The notes beneath the pieces are model-generated. The model did not search any database. It was given only the letters and a program-made list of their open reading frames with translations, and was not told where the DNA came from. Below are positions 1-11,960 of a stretch of DNA of 64,000 nucleotides, in pieces (the first letter of the stretch is position 1; every line of letters begins with the position of its first letter). The stretch lies in the NCBI GenBank assembly GCA_949825025.1, contig OX463788.1, positions 29,282,340 through 29,346,339 on the forward strand, given 5' to 3'. The translations under genes were made by a program, and so were the position numbers. The DNA is from Siphlonurus alternatus. Taxonomy: Eukaryota; Arthropoda; Insecta; Ephemeroptera; Siphlonuridae.

Positions 1-938
1 AACTCAAATTTGGGGACTCTGAAGGGATTATTAGAATAGGGGCAAAGTATGCAACCCGCGCGCAAACCTGAAAATTGTGACGTAGAAACTCCCTAGTTAA
101 CACACAACAACTGCCTGATATCATAGTTTGAGCGTCAAGTAGTGATTGGCTATAAATTTTATTAACACGATCGAAATCAGCGGGTTTTTCTACCCTAGTA
201 TCAATAGTTATGTCTCTAATATCAGTTTACTTTAAGAGTGATAATCGAAAATATAAATTTATTGCAGGAAAATTTCACCTGATAGGCAGTTTCTACGTCA
301 CGTTTTGGCGCTAAATTCAAAGGAAGGAAGATTTTTAAAAAATTCCCTTGTCTCCAATTTTGAAAATTGAAACTTTTTTGTTTTGGGACATTTATAAATG
401 TCCCAAAACAAAAAAAGAAAAATCTGGGATGATGATAACACTAGCCCGTATATTGGTTTTTTGTAGTGTTGTCATTAATATAATAGTGTTTTAAGAAGTA
501 AAATTTTATACTTCTCGTTACCCCAGACTTAGTGCAAACCCTTAGGATGCATAGGATACTAAAATATTTTCCTAGATTTGTGCGAGACACTGGGTGGGTT
601 TTATCTCTCTCTATTAATTAGAGTTGACAGAAGGAGAAGAGTTTTGATACCGGTCACACGAACTTATACTTCGAATAACTCTCGGTGGGGTAGAGAGTAA
701 CCCACGAGAGTTTCATTAATCCACCACCAGAGCACGCTAAATTCGCTTTTTAACAGCTGATGAGTATTACCGAAATGTTAGTAATTAAATACACTTTCTA
801 ATGTAATTTCTATGAATTTCTATCTGAAAATTATGTTTTTGTAATTCTTATTTTTGGGAGCATCTTTTTTTCCCCAAAGTCAATGATTATCAACTTAGAA
901 GTTTTTATATACCAAGTTTACTCAATCCGGTAATCGGC
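1..938. other. AT-rich intergenic DNA with one perfect hairpin
   Basis: No coding sequence is supported here. The one structured item is a perfect inverted repeat at about 374-415 with two 21-nt arms meeting at a TTTA|TAAA centre; the arms contain GGGACATTTA and its complement. It could be a small foldback remnant or the tip of a longer decayed palindrome. Confidence 0.5.
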
Positions 939-1010
939 CTATCGAGGTGTAGTGGTTATGACGTCCGCTTCCGATGCAAGAGGTACCAGGATCGAATCCC
1001 AGGCGGGGTA
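939..1010 (+). repeat. tRNA-like sequence (tRNA pseudogene or SINE head)
   Basis: A box-A-like stretch (GTGTAGTGGTTATG) is followed about 40 nt later by a box-B-like stretch (GGATCGAATCCC), the spacing of an internal Pol III promoter. The acceptor and anticodon stems pair poorly when folded by eye, so this is more likely a tRNA-derived pseudogene or the 5' head of a SINE than a working tRNA. The body downstream is AT-rich and I do not recognise a SINE tail. Confidence 0.5.
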
Positions 1011-1367
1011 AGTACTGTAAATGACTTTTAATCGATTAATAATTATCAATTTTCAATTTAATATTCAAGCTAAATATAAATCGCGGATAAAGAAAAAAGA
1101 ATTACAAAAAAATCATTTTTAAACTAATTAATTTTTTTAGTGGTTCTGCCTCAGTATAATCATGGGTTAGTTTATAGAATTCCAGTGGCATCATCCGTAG
1201 TATAGCATAATACTCCAGGCTACACTAAGCAATACTCAATACTACACCAGACAGGTGTAGCGCGCATTCTCGCGGTGGGTTAATCTGCAGCCCAACTACT
1301 GGGTTTCATCTCACCCGCAACGTGGGATTCTCCCGACACTACTGCGAGAACCCTACTCCTGGGTTAA

Positions 1368-1419
1368 TAAGAACACCACGTTAGATACCGTCATATTTGG
1401 GTCTAGGGTGGTGTTCTTA
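1368..1419. repeat. Short hairpin
   Basis: Twelve-base arms TAAGAACACCAC (1368-1379) and GTGGTGTTCTTA (1408-1419) are perfectly complementary around a 28-nt loop. The surrounding 1200-1440 is less AT-rich than its neighbours and repeats words such as ACACTAAGC. No element ends are evident. Confidence 0.4.
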
Positions 1420-1849
1420 CTACACTAAGCGGGTTTAAGTTTACACTTCTAGTTTCAAGGCATAGAGCGTCTGAAAAAAAAAAAAAAAATAAATGTATAG
1501 GAGAATTCCCCATAATAGTTATGGTAACTTTAAGACTGGAGTTTTATAAATTTAACGTCTGTGTTTAGATGGAAATGTATTTATAATTTAAAAATTGTAT
1601 TTAGTACGAAGCTCTGTATGTTCTTTTGGTGCATAGCAAAGAATGGTTGGGTTGCCTAAAACTTGACAATTGTAATGTGATATATAATGATAATAAATGT
1701 TTATTGAGCAAATAAAGCAATATTTTTGCAATATTATTTTACATATCAGATGAATGTGTGACTATACCTGTCAGGCTATAATATCCATGACTTTCACCAT
1801 TGTATATATATTTAAAATTAATTTAAATTTAATAATTTAAAATTATTTA

Positions 1850-2243
1850 TTGGAAAAATGAATAAAGACTAAGAGGCAATACCAAATTATGTTACTATTT
1901 TATATTTTTTTTTAGATTTTTTTATTCCCAGAACTATTTTTAAAAATAACTTAAAAGTTCTGTTGGCCCCCCCTGGATACTTAACCTTAATAAAAAGCTG
2001 ACCATTAAAAAGGATAGGGCACCTAAACGCCTATATAATATTGATGCTTCGATCCAGGGTGCGTGATCGCAGTTTCAATTTCTTTAATTTATTTTTATTT
2101 ATTTTTTTTTTTTATTTCACAAAATTTTTACACAATAATGTCCAGCCAAGATTATTGTATCATAATCTTAATGGCATAATTTGGCACTCTCTATTCATTT
2201 CTGCAATAAAAATATTTAATGCAAGTTAATTGTCCATTATGCA
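1850..2243. repeat. Degenerate copy of foldback family E
   Basis: The right part (about 2175-2243) matches the right end of the elements at about 18.4-18.5 kb and 55.4-55.5 kb: a word like CATAATTTGG, then CTCTATTCATTTCTGCAATAA and a GTCCATTA end. The left part has the reversed counterparts (CCAAATTATG, CCCAGAACTATTTTTAA) and the shared inner words TTAATAAAAA and AAGGATAG. It is an eroded palindrome; the boundaries are approximate. Confidence 0.5.
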
Positions 2244-2581
2244 ACTAACAATGTTATCATTATCTGCATATTGAAATGTTAGAAATATAATAAAATTATG
2301 TCCAATCAAAACATCGTCTCAAGACTCAAAATATATTTATAAGGTTTCATGAATGTGCCATTGAAATATTTGTATGACCCCCTTGCATAAAATCTCTAAA
2401 TCTGACTATATATATAATATATAACTGTTCAATTAAGTCCATGCAAGGCAACATTTAATGTAATCTCATCGGATCAATAATGAAAGTAAAAAATGTGTGG
2501 TTAAGTAAGTATAAAGCCTGTAATAGCATTTAATATTTATAATTCATTCATCTTTAAGTACGTTAACCCTGCTGACGTAGT

Positions 2582-2812
2582 GTGATATACGGTGTATTAA
2601 AATACGGTATGCTAATAAGGCGCACGTTAACTTGGAGAAGGTCAAGGTCATACTCTCACAAGCAAGGTCGTCTTGGTAGACGCGCGGGCTCTTTAAACCC
2701 ACCGTTTGCCATCATCCAGCGGTATGAAAGATATAATGCTGGACTACGTGGACTACTCAAGCTGCCCAAAAAATCCGTTTTGCGTACTTGGCAGGCACGT
2801 CTCTTCAAATAA
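2582..2812 (+). CDS. Unassigned 76-codon reading frame, coding status doubtful
   Basis: The stretch 2570-2812 has clearly higher GC and complexity than its flanks and keeps a frame open for 76 codons, ending in TAAATAAATAAAT. The predicted peptide is basic (many R and K, e.g. LKLPKKSVLRTWQARLFK) with no motif I recognise. There is no splice context or neighbouring gene to support it. It could be a fragment of a retroelement ending in a short TAAA tail, or an unrecognised exon. Confidence 0.2.
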   Translation: MIYGVLKYGMLIRRTLTWRRSRSYSHKQGRLGRRAGSLNPPFAIIQRYERYNAGLRGLLKLPKKSVLRTWQARLFK

Positions 2813-2910
2813 ATAAATATTATAATTTATATGAATGCAATATGCAATCAACTTGCATGAATTTCAACAGAATTAGGACTATGAAGAGTATTATATGCCA
2901 TGTATGACAC

Positions 2911-2911
2911 A

Positions 2912-3000
<89 letters not shown>
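2911..3000. repeat. TA dinucleotide microsatellite
   Basis: An almost uninterrupted (TA)n tract of about 90 bp with one TATT break near 2934. Other large (TA)n tracts lie at 9549-9571, 9948-10025, 10284-10330, 13602-13660, 22316-22437, 46038-46078 and 50310-50406. Confidence 0.95.
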
Positions 3001-3003
<3 letters not shown>

Positions 3004-3073
3004 ACTTTTTAGATTTTTTGCTGTCCGTAGACTAGATGTTATATATCAGATGACGTTTGTTTAATTCCAATGT

Positions 3074-3131
3074 CTTTTTTCCGTCATCAATATGTGGATT
3101 TATATGATATACATATCGATGACGGAAAAAG
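3074..3131. repeat. Short hairpin
   Basis: TTTTTTCCGTCATC at 3074-3087 is answered by GATGACGGAAAAAG at about 3118-3131, a 13-14 bp stem around an AT-rich loop of about 30 nt. No terminal duplication was found. Confidence 0.4.
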
Positions 3132-3404
3132 CACATTTTTTAAGAAAAATCGTGATAAACGAATATAATATATATAATGTACATACGTATGTAATTTATA
3201 ATTATATATATCCACCAGAGGGCTATGTCTCAAAACAAACATGTGACTTTAAAATCATCGCGCTTCTTAATCTTTTTTTTCTTCTTGATCCATTTTCAAT
3301 AATTACAGCCATGCACCCAATTCGATGTTGTATTGTTCTTGTAATTATCTAATGAAAGTTAGGAGGGGCTTAATTGTAAAGGATAATAGATGAAAAAATA
3401 AATA

Positions 3405-3516
3405 ACTAAAATCTGCCTCTCGAAAAATTTTCAGAATTGTTGTGAATTTTCTAAGGTTTACATGTTAATCAAAGGAGACTACGTCGAACAGCTGATTCGT
3501 GTTATCTCTACCTTAA
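3405..3516. mobile_element. Right half of a TTAA foldback (family F3)
   Basis: This segment matches the right arm of the complete element at 40646-41039: TCTGCCTCTCGAAAAATTTT, then AAGGTTTACATGTTAATCAAA, GTCGAACAGCTG, and the terminal GTTATCTCTACC followed by TTAA (3513-3516). The left arm is missing, so this is a truncated copy; the sequence before it is unrelated AT-rich DNA. Confidence 0.7.
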
Positions 3517-5540
3517 CTAGGGGTGCTGCAAAATGCATACTGATTTTATAGAGTTGATTGCGCTGACGGCATGCCCCTGTAAGCTAGGCTGCCTTATGGA
3601 AGACCAAGGAACGCACAGGAAGAAGTTATATATTGATTTTTTCACTTTATTAATCAAAATAAATCATAAATCACGTATGTAAATTGTAAAAATACACCAA
3701 TAAACGATAGTTATCATAACAAATCGCATCATTCCATCACTTTCTCTTTTCTACCCCCAACTCCCCATCCTGCATGACCCGTGCTGAGACCGTCCGTATA
3801 CCTGCCATGATATTTTCCCTCCATAATAGTCTCAAATAAACATGCAAGCAGCAAACAACTATATACATATTTAATATGCCAAGACTAACAAGGCGACTGT
3901 TGATGTATATACCACACAAAAATACTGAATATTAATAAACAATATTTCAAAGATGTTGTTAATATGTTTTACAAAATTCAACACAAATTGATTAAAAGCA
4001 GCATTGAACTTCAGTTCAATACAAATATTCATCATCATTTCACAATTAAGAAATGCTAGGAATGTCCATCTTCTACAAACTATACTTGTCGTGTTGGACA
4101 AGAAGCATATTATTTCTTCATAGAGGTGCTATCTTTTTTAACTCAATACCTACGGAAATCAGACTAACATCCCATAAAGATTTTAATTTATAAGTCATGA
4201 AATTATTGCAATCTTCCAGTAATCTAAATTTTACTACTAAATTCAAATTATGAAAAAATGTACTTATCTACACTGTAAAAAAATTCTTCGTATAATTACA
4301 AAAAAAAAAAAAAAAAAAAAAATTGGAAATAAATTGCCAAATTAAAATGCGTATTTTTACTTAAAAATTTGTAAAATAAAATTACAAATTTTAATGTATA
4401 AATAAAAACTATAATTTTTGTAAAAAAATACATTTATTTTTGTATTTTCAAATTACATTTTGTTTTGTTTTTTTACGCATTTAAATTTGGCATTTTATTT
4501 CCAATTTATTAATGTAAATTTACATTGAAAAATGTTTTTTTGTAAGCTATTAGCGTTGTTTTTTTAACAAAAGTAAAAGTAATATGTTACAATACACATA
4601 TTATATAATTTAAAATTTATAACCGTTTCTTACACAAATCGGAGAAGAAAACATAACATTCTTTAATTTACTATGTTTCGTTAAAAATTATTGTTATTTA
4701 AAATATTATTATGAGTATACCGTTATTTATAATTTTCTGATTTTACCAACAAATAATTGCCAAGTCCACCATAGCATAACACTTATTTAAATTGCATTTT
4801 TACTTACAACCAACTTAAACAAAATTTATTTTGAATATATATTATTTCCAAAATGTAAATAACGACGGTTTTGAGATCAAGGATAGGTAAAACCATAAAA
4901 AAGAAGTACGTCTCTGGTAAAATTATATTCTCTGGCAAAAAGGTCTGACATGCACAATATTATGCAGTTTATTGGATATATAATAATTAAGCATGCTGTA
5001 GTTTGTATTTTACTAAAAATGACATAGAAAATGTATGCCGAATCTGATTCTAACAGAATACTTTAATTATAGATTATTGAGTCAAAATGATTTTCTGTGC
5101 CATAAAATCTCTTTTCAATTTGCATAAAACAAAATGCATGCGGCTATTGTATTATGTATTGTAAAAAATTCAAACTTGTAGCAAAAATATCGACAAGCTA
5201 ACCATTATCACTGTATACTGAAATGTGCATAAAAATAAATTATTTAATAATTAATTAATACAGTAACACTTACCGAAGAATTAAAACACCAAAGTAGACG
5301 TCTCAAACACAGTTGATCACTACAAAATCTTAAATTATGAAGCTGCATAATCACGTAAGCCATGGCGTCTGTTTGCAACAAACCACGTTTATAAAGGTCA
5401 CGTAATTGTACCTAATGTTTTGTAATTAAAACAAAAACAAAATATATTTTTACATTTTTTAAGAATAATATTACATATTTTAAAAGTGATTTTACATTTT
5501 CTTAATGTGTTCTTTGAAAACATTTTTCAATGTAAATATA

Positions 5541-6536
5541 CAGGGACCGGATGCACGCGATTTTTTCGTGCATCCGAGATGCGCATCCGGATGCAAATTA
5601 ATTTTTCGTGCATCCATGGATGCGCATCCGGATGCAAATTTATTTTTCATTCATCTGGGATGCGCATCCGGATGCAAATTTATTTTCCATGCATCTATGG
5701 GATGCGCATCCGGATGCATTAATTTTTTCCCGTGCATCTGGGATGCACGGATGCGGATGCAAGCCCATTTTTGCGCATCCGTGTGCATCTTGCATCTGCA
5801 TCCGCATAATTAAGATCTTTGTTTTTTTGTAATACACCTTGTTTCTTGCAATTTTAAACGATAAGTGGCAAATAAATTTAAAAAAAATGCCTCGTGTTAA
5901 AGATTTATTTAGAGGCCATTAGCAAAAAACCTGAGAAAAAAAGAGAAAAAAAAAGTGTTAAGGGTAAGGTAACGCCACCAATGTTAAAAAAAATCCCTCT
6001 CACAAAAATTCTGAAAAAAATTTAAAATGTTCTCCTCTACACCCCCTATCAGTAGCTAAAATATCAGGTATACAAATACGATCTAGTTTTTGAGTTATGA
6101 ATTTTTAAAGTTGACCAATTTAACATGGGAGTTTCATTTCTCCATGTTAAAGTAGTCAACTTTAAAAATTTATAACTCAAAAACTAGATCGTATTTGTAT
6201 ACCTGATATTTTAGGTACTGATAGGGGGTATAGAGGAGAACATTTTAAATTTTTTTCAGAATTTTTGTGAGAGGGATTTTTTTTAACATTGGTGGCGTTA
6301 CCTTACCCTTAAATGGATACAAATTTATTTTTCGTGCATCCGTGGATGCGCATCCGGATGCAAATTTATTTTTCATGCATCTGGGATGCGCATCCGGATG
6401 CATTCATTTTTCCTCGTGCATCTGGGATGCGCATCCGGATGCATTCATTTTATCCTGTGCATCTGTGATGCACGGATGCGGATGCAAGCCCATTTTTGCG
6501 CATCCGTGTGCATCTTGCATCTGCATCCGATCCCTG
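5541..6536. mobile_element. Non-autonomous hAT element with GGATGCGCATCC arrays
   Basis: The ends are CAGGGACCGGATGC (5541) and GCATCCGATCCCTG (to 6536), fitting the hAT consensus CAGNG. The 8-bp sequence TAAATATA directly flanks both ends (5533-5540 and 6537-6544), the expected hAT target duplication. Inside are two minisatellite arrays (about 5555-5805 and 6320-6530) with units of about 37-40 bp built around the palindrome GGATGCGCATCC. A short frame ATGCCTCGTGTTAAAG near 5887 stops after 11 codons and may be a relic. A TTAA foldback (5958-6312) splits the element. Confidence 0.85.
5958..6312. mobile_element. TTAA foldback, family F1, copy a
   Basis: TTAA (5958-5961) is followed by GGGTAAGGTAACGCCACC and the other end is GGTGGCGTTACCTTACCC then TTAA (6309-6312). 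The two arms, about 165 bp each, are nearly perfect reverse complements and meet near 6130, so the whole element is one palindrome. It sits inside the hAT element 5541-6536 and is therefore younger than it. The TTAA flanks fit a piggyBac-type target site; no transposase is encoded. Confidence 0.85.
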
Positions 6537-7339
6537 TAAATATAACGTTAACATAAAATTTTGTAAATTGACAATACGTTTTATAACTAGAATATTTTAC
6601 GTTTTCCTCAGTGTCTTTACAAATTGTTTAGTAAATTTGCAAATTTTAATGTGAAAATTACAAAAAAAATTTAAAATGTAAAATTACAAGCCAATTATTA
6701 CGAAAAATTACAAATATTTTTTACAGTGATATTTTAATTATTATAATATACTGTCTTTTGTTATAATTTGTTATTCTTATTTATGCTACTAAGTTGTCAT
6801 TATGTGTCTATATCCATACAATTTGATCTATTTTTTTTATATAATCACTATTTTTAATTAATTATGACGTAGTGAATATCTGTATTATTTATCTCAATTA
6901 ATGTATAAAATAGTATTTGTATTTGAAATTATAATTTCTGCCATCTTGTTCGAAATCTTTAAATAACAAACTAACGTTCCCCGTCTACGCGCGAGTTCTA
7001 ATTTCTTGGGGTTTATCTTGTATTTCTATTGTAATATGTATTTGTATGTTTGAATTCTGAATAAACAATTTAAAAAATATACGTACTATTATTAAGAGGA
7101 CTAATGGGAAGCTGTGATGATGACGTCACAATAATTGGCCTGCCCCTACGTACTACCAAGAAGTCAGCTGATGCCCATAATAATACATGCCGCACGGTGG
7201 CGAGTGCCCTCTATATATGAATAGCGCGACCGGAGGAACGTGACGTCACGTTCATCGCATCATGGCAACACTTCCGCCTCTTCTCCATGTACCTCACTCC
7301 CCCTTCCTCCCGCCCAGCCGTACTCAAACCGAACTTTTT

Positions 7340-7622
7340 AAGCTGAGTTTGAATCGGGGGCTGGCCCGGGCTGGGTAAAATGGCGGTGACCTTGGTCACG
7401 TGGTATGAAACGTCATAATTTCGTCACGGGCCAGTTCCCAGTCTCTCTGCTAGGTCTCAGTCGCATGACTGTCGAGTCCGCCCGCGTCAGCCTGGGCCAG
7501 CCAGGAAGTGACGTCATGAGAGGAGGGAAAATGGCCGCCGGGCTGGCCCCACTTGACGACAAAAAATGCTTCAGCCCAGGCCAGCCCGGGCTGGCCCGTG
7601 AATTCAAACGCACTCAATATTC
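7340..7622. mobile_element. GC-rich inverted-repeat element (GGCTGGCCCGGGCTGG family)
   Basis: Both ends carry the palindrome family GGCCAGCCCGGGCTGGCC near GAATTCA; the right end reads GGGCTGGCCCGTGAATTCAA then ACGCACTC. The inside (GGTCACGTGGTATGAAACGTC, CCAGGAAGTGACGTCATGAG, AAAATGGC) recurs in inverted orientation in the insert at 31091-31358. A degenerate relative lies at about 7780-7900 (GTGCGTTCGAGG, CTTGGTCACGTGGTCTGAAA). TSD not resolved. Confidence 0.7.
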
Positions 7623-8020
7623 ATGATTGCAATGTCCCGTGTCCCTTTAAGGTGCTACGTGTAATATACAAGAATGGCGCAACAGAAAAGTGCGCAGATG
7701 TATTTTTACCTCCAAACTAAGGCGTCTGCGCAGCTTTATAAATCGTCATTTTTTGGTTTCCTGACTGTCGTCTGTTTGAGAGTGCGTTCGAGGTGACTGT
7801 CCAACCCTGTCCGGACTGGTCTGTGAAAATGGCGGTATATCTTGGTCACGTGGTCTGAAACGTCATATTTACGTCACTGTCTGGTTTTGAAGAGTGTCGT
7901 CCTGTGTCGTCTGCATAGAAAATAACTGACATCAAAACAACCTAGGATGCTTCCTGTCCCTTCCAATGCACTTTATGTTCATATAAACATATATCATGAT
8001 AGTATTATAGAGTTTGAACG

Positions 8021-8062
8021 ATGGCTGGAATAATCATTAAAGTTTCAGACGTACTAAAGAAG
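8021..8062 (+). CDS. Candidate isolated first coding exon
   Basis: An ATG in a good initiation context (GAACGATGG) opens 14 codons (MAGIIIKVSDVLKK) that run directly into AAG|GTGAGTAAG, an excellent 5' splice site. I could not find a downstream exon that continues it before the ZC3H4-like gene begins, and it lies between the putative inverted ends 7102-8445. It is either the first exon of a gene with very long introns or a chance match inside a mobile element. Confidence 0.2.
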
Positions 8063-8445
8063 GTGAGTAAGTAATGCTTTAATATTACAGAAGCGTCTAT
8101 ATATCAATCACCTTCGCTATCCCAGCTGTAGCCAGTTGCCGCCATCGGATCTTGGGAACTAGCCCGAACTATAAGCATAGGTATTTTTTGACCGCGATTA
8201 TTATTTATGATTTTTTATAAACTTCTATTGCAGTATCAGTAAAAGTATTGTTATAGATTAAAGTGGCTTCATGTCAGATTTAGAGATTTTAAATGTGGGC
8301 CTGTGACTTTGTAAGGAAATCTGTAAATACGAAATGAATATCGCCTCCTGGGTATATTATAATCTTATGGACCTTTTTTCATTGTTTGTAAGGAATGACA
8401 GGAGAGACAAAAAGGACCAAATCGGCCCGTCACAGCTTCCCATTA

Positions 8446-9944
8446 TGAACGCACGAAAAAATTTCTCGTTGAAGTTCCAAATTTGTATAAAATAACTATA
8501 TATAATAAATATTTGAACTTTTGGTACACCTGAAAATTATTTTCGTAGAGATAAAAAGTAAAAATTAATTAAAAGTTAACAATATTTTTTGTTCGTTTTT
8601 TTACTATCGAATTATTGCCCTAGCTATACACCATTAAATAAATTGTACTTTACTTTATGCACAATGGTGCTACGCTATCTTGTAATAAATTAAAATTTTA
8701 ATACTGCAGTTTTTTCTTCTACTTTTGGCACTCTCCGTAATGTTTATAGTGGTACGTGGCGTCAGACACCCTAGCTTTTTCTTTATAATTTTAATATTTT
8801 CTTCCATTGAAAATTCTCTGGGTCCTTTTTCCCAGTACAGATCGCACTGTGTTTTCCAGCATATCTGATGATTAAAAGTAGAATATATGTAAGCACAAAA
8901 TAAATTAGCTTGATAACTGCTAAATATTACTCTCACTATAATAGATATCACAATCACCACAAACAATCGTGTAAAGTAAACTTGTGTTTGTATGTCTTTA
9001 CTTCCCTCTGAATTTATGACCAACTGAAAATAACTTAAAAGAAACTACTTTTTTTTCTAATACAAGACCCCTACGTAATACAAAGGTTACAATTTTAGGT
9101 GAAAGGTGAAAGAACTCAGGGTTGGCATCAAAACAAGCTAAGAAAACACGTGGTCACCATCCGCGTGAAGCTATATAGTCATACAATGATATGGTGTGTG
9201 AAAAATTCTTGACCATATTCATAAAGTCTAAATTCTTATACTATATAAAATGTGGCACGTAAGCACGAGGGGAAAAAAGGACCGTTTTGTTGCCTTCTTT
9301 TTCAGTGCTTTTTTTTTGCTGGCCTCAACGTTATAACGCCACGGTAAAACCTTACAAGGGAAGTTTCAATTTTTTTACACCAGCTTGCCTATGACTGCTT
9401 GGTCCGCAGACCCGAAGTCAATACATAAAAAAATAGAAGTCAATCACTGAACTATATACATATATACTGTATATAACCATATACTATATGAACTATATGA
9501 GTCAATTCAATTTTTTGATCACCAAATTAATAATTATAATAAATATGTAATATATATATATATATATATATGTGAACTTAGTAATATTGTGAGAAGTTCA
9601 GGAAACGGCATTTTAAAAACAAAATAAAAATAATATTATATTCCACTGTAATACGAACAATCAATATAATATTAAAGAAGGTTTTCTGACGAGGGTTCAT
9701 TATGCACCTGAAATGTAGTGATAATAATTAAAAACATTAACAATATAATTCAGTGCTCAAGTTTCTCGACGTACTACAACAAAATCGACGAGTGGAAACA
9801 GTCCGGTAATAATCAATATAATGTAAAAAAAAAAAAATAGACATCAATAAATTATGTATGTTGTATAAATATGCAATATTCCATATAATATGCACCATCA
9901 AATGAACTTTTTATTACTTTAGATCGAGTTTTAATATTTCAATC

Positions 9945-10025
<81 letters not shown>

Positions 10026-10274
10026 TATATGAAATATATAGGACTTGTGCAAAAAGGAAAAAAAAAATCCAGATTCGAAGGGTTATAAAGATTAATGGCC
10101 ATATTGCTCAATATTTTCCGATGAAACTGATGTAAACTGAAAATATTTTTAGTCCAATAAAGGACAAAATAATTAATAGTTGTTGATGTATATATATAAA
10201 CAATAAATTCAGTGTAGAGTTTGAGTAATGCATTTTTTAATGTGAGAAAGGGACTGATGCACTACATTAAAATA

Positions 10275-10333
<59 letters not shown>

Positions 10334-10432
10334 GATTAAATATACATACATGCATGCATTTCTGCATAAAGTGTCATTTTTTTCATTTCATTTTGTTGGT
10401 TTGATAAAATTATAATTAATTATGTATATAAG
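8446..10432. other. AT-rich intergenic DNA with TA microsatellites
   Basis: No supported gene. Three (TA)n tracts occur (9549-9571, 9948-10025, 10284-10330). Short frames on either strand are interrupted and of low complexity. Nothing else recognisable is seen. Confidence 0.6.
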
Positions 10433-11734
10433 TTGGCACCAGAGCCCGAATTCGGGCAAAGCCCGAAAAAAATGCGCACACCTAGGTGTGCCCCTAGCGA
10501 TTTGAGCAAAGCCTGAAATTAACAAGCATTTCGGGCTTTGCTCATTTAAATTTGATAATTTCTAGAAGTACTCAAATCGAAAAAAGCAAACCCCGACGAG
10601 AAGTTTTATTTCGGGCTTTGCTCACTGTTGTGATCATTTCTAGATGATGTGCTCAAAGCAAAATGAAAAATAATAATTGGAAATTGTGCCGTATTATAGC
10701 AATAAATATATATAATAAAACAATAAAATAATGTAATAATACGATTTTGTCACACTGAGAGACACTTTTTTAATTTTTTTATTATCATCATTTTTTTTAT
10801 AATTAAAGGGTATGATTACAATTATACTCTAGCAATGAATTCCAAGTTGCAGATGAACAATTTCACAATTTCTATTAAGCTTAATTACCACACATGACAA
10901 AGAAAAAAGTCTCTCAGATCAGCAGCAGCATTAGGAAATTCAGAGCAAGGTTTTGTGTTTTGCAACTGCAAGAAAGGTTGTCATGTTGTGCAAAGAAAAA
11001 AATTAGATGAAATTTAAAATGCCATGATAGTAATCCCTGCAAAACTAAAAGTCAATTAAGTTAAGGAAATAATAAGATCAGGTAATAATCAGGTATAATA
11101 ATGATATATTTTGCATGCTTATTTATTATTTTTAATTCTTAGCAATTTCTATAAATTAAGTTAAAATGATTTTATAACATATCAGATTTAAAAAAATTAT
11201 TTAAATTAACTAACATACAATATTAATATAAAGAGCATGACAAAATCGTATTTTTCTGTGTATATATATGACTTGAATAATACAGAAAAAAAAAAAATAA
11301 AAATAATATACACGCTTTATAATTATATTTTATGCTAATGTTAAATTTGTATTTTTGTCAATAAAAAAAGTGATGTAATTAAAATATATTATTAAATTTG
11401 CAATATTTTATTGTTTTATTATTTATTACAAATTATTATTAGTCTTTTATTAAACACAGAAAGTGTACATATTAACAGCACTAGAAACATACATTATAGA
11501 AAAACATTACAATAGAACACATAAAACATACATACTATTACTATAATATATACGGTACAATTTTCAATTATTATTTTTCACTTTGCTTTGAGCACTTCTA
11601 TTAGAAATGATCAAAACAGTGAGCAAAGCCCGAAATGCTTGGTTATTTCGGGCTTTGCTCAAATCGCTGAGAGCACACCTAGGTGTGCGCATTTTTTTCG
11701 GGCTTAATTGCCCGAATTCGGGCTTTGGTGCCAA
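10433..11734. mobile_element. Foldback element with GCCCGAATTCGGGC ends
   Basis: The ends TTGGCACCAGAGCCCGAA (10433) and GGGCTTTGGTGCCAA (to 11734) start arms of roughly 200-300 bp that are inverted copies: each contains GCCCGAATTCGGGC, GCGCACACCTAGGTGTGC and repeated TTTCGGGCTTTGCTCA. The centre (10.75-11.4 kb) is AT-rich with no frame. The flanks (ATATAAG / CATATTA) give no clear target duplication, so the superfamily is unknown. Confidence 0.75.
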
Positions 11735-11819
11735 CATATTATCAAGCTACGTTGTTATTTTGTTAATAAGCTCATTTTAAGAATAGCTAGTTAATTAAAC
11801 AATATTATTATCTATATTA

Positions 11820-11960
11820 TACTGTATATATAGTCAGAATGTATCAACTGCATGGTATTTAATGTGAAACAAACAAACGAATAAATGAATATATATAAAT
11901 AATAAATAGATGAATAAATAAATGAATTTAATAAATAAATAGATATAAAATAAATATTAT
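11820..11960 (+). mobile_element. LINE 3' tail fragment
   Basis: TATATAGTCAGAATGTATCA then TGGTATTTAATGTGAA followed by AAAC/AAAT repeats matches the 3' end of the LINE fragment at about 53210-53266. Only the extreme 3' end remains, as expected for a severely 5'-truncated copy. Confidence 0.6.

Larger units (their letters stand above)
4271..6729. mobile_element. TIR element with CACTGTAAAAAA ends
   Basis: CACTGTAAAAAA at 4271 and its reverse complement TTTTTTACAGTG at 6718-6729 bracket AT-rich arms that share reversed words (AAATTGCCAAAT-like, TAAAATTACAAATTTTAATG) in inverted orientation. The arms are only imperfectly complementary. I could not find a convincing target-site duplication, so I do not assign a superfamily. 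About 1 kb of the inside is a later hAT insertion (5541-6536). No transposase frame is visible. Confidence 0.55.
7102..8445. mobile_element. Possible TA-flanked TIR element containing GC-rich insert
   Basis: TAATGGGAAGCTGTGA at 7102 and its exact reverse complement TCACAGCTTCCCATTA ending at 8445 form 16-bp inverted ends, whose outermost bases read TA as expected for a Tc1/mariner-type duplication. Inside are a GC-rich element (about 7340-7620), a related segment near 7780-7900 and a possible short exon at 8021. No transposase frame is visible. The inverted ends are short, so the delimitation is tentative. Confidence 0.45.

Noticed and set aside
939..1010. Functional tRNA gene.
   Set aside because: The anticodon and acceptor stems do not pair well, although the A and B boxes are recognisable.
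5550..6530. Regularly spaced GGATGCGCATCC repeats looked CRISPR-like.
   Set aside because: The units are contiguous minisatellite repeats without unique spacers, lie within an hAT element with an 8-bp duplication, and the genome is eukaryotic.
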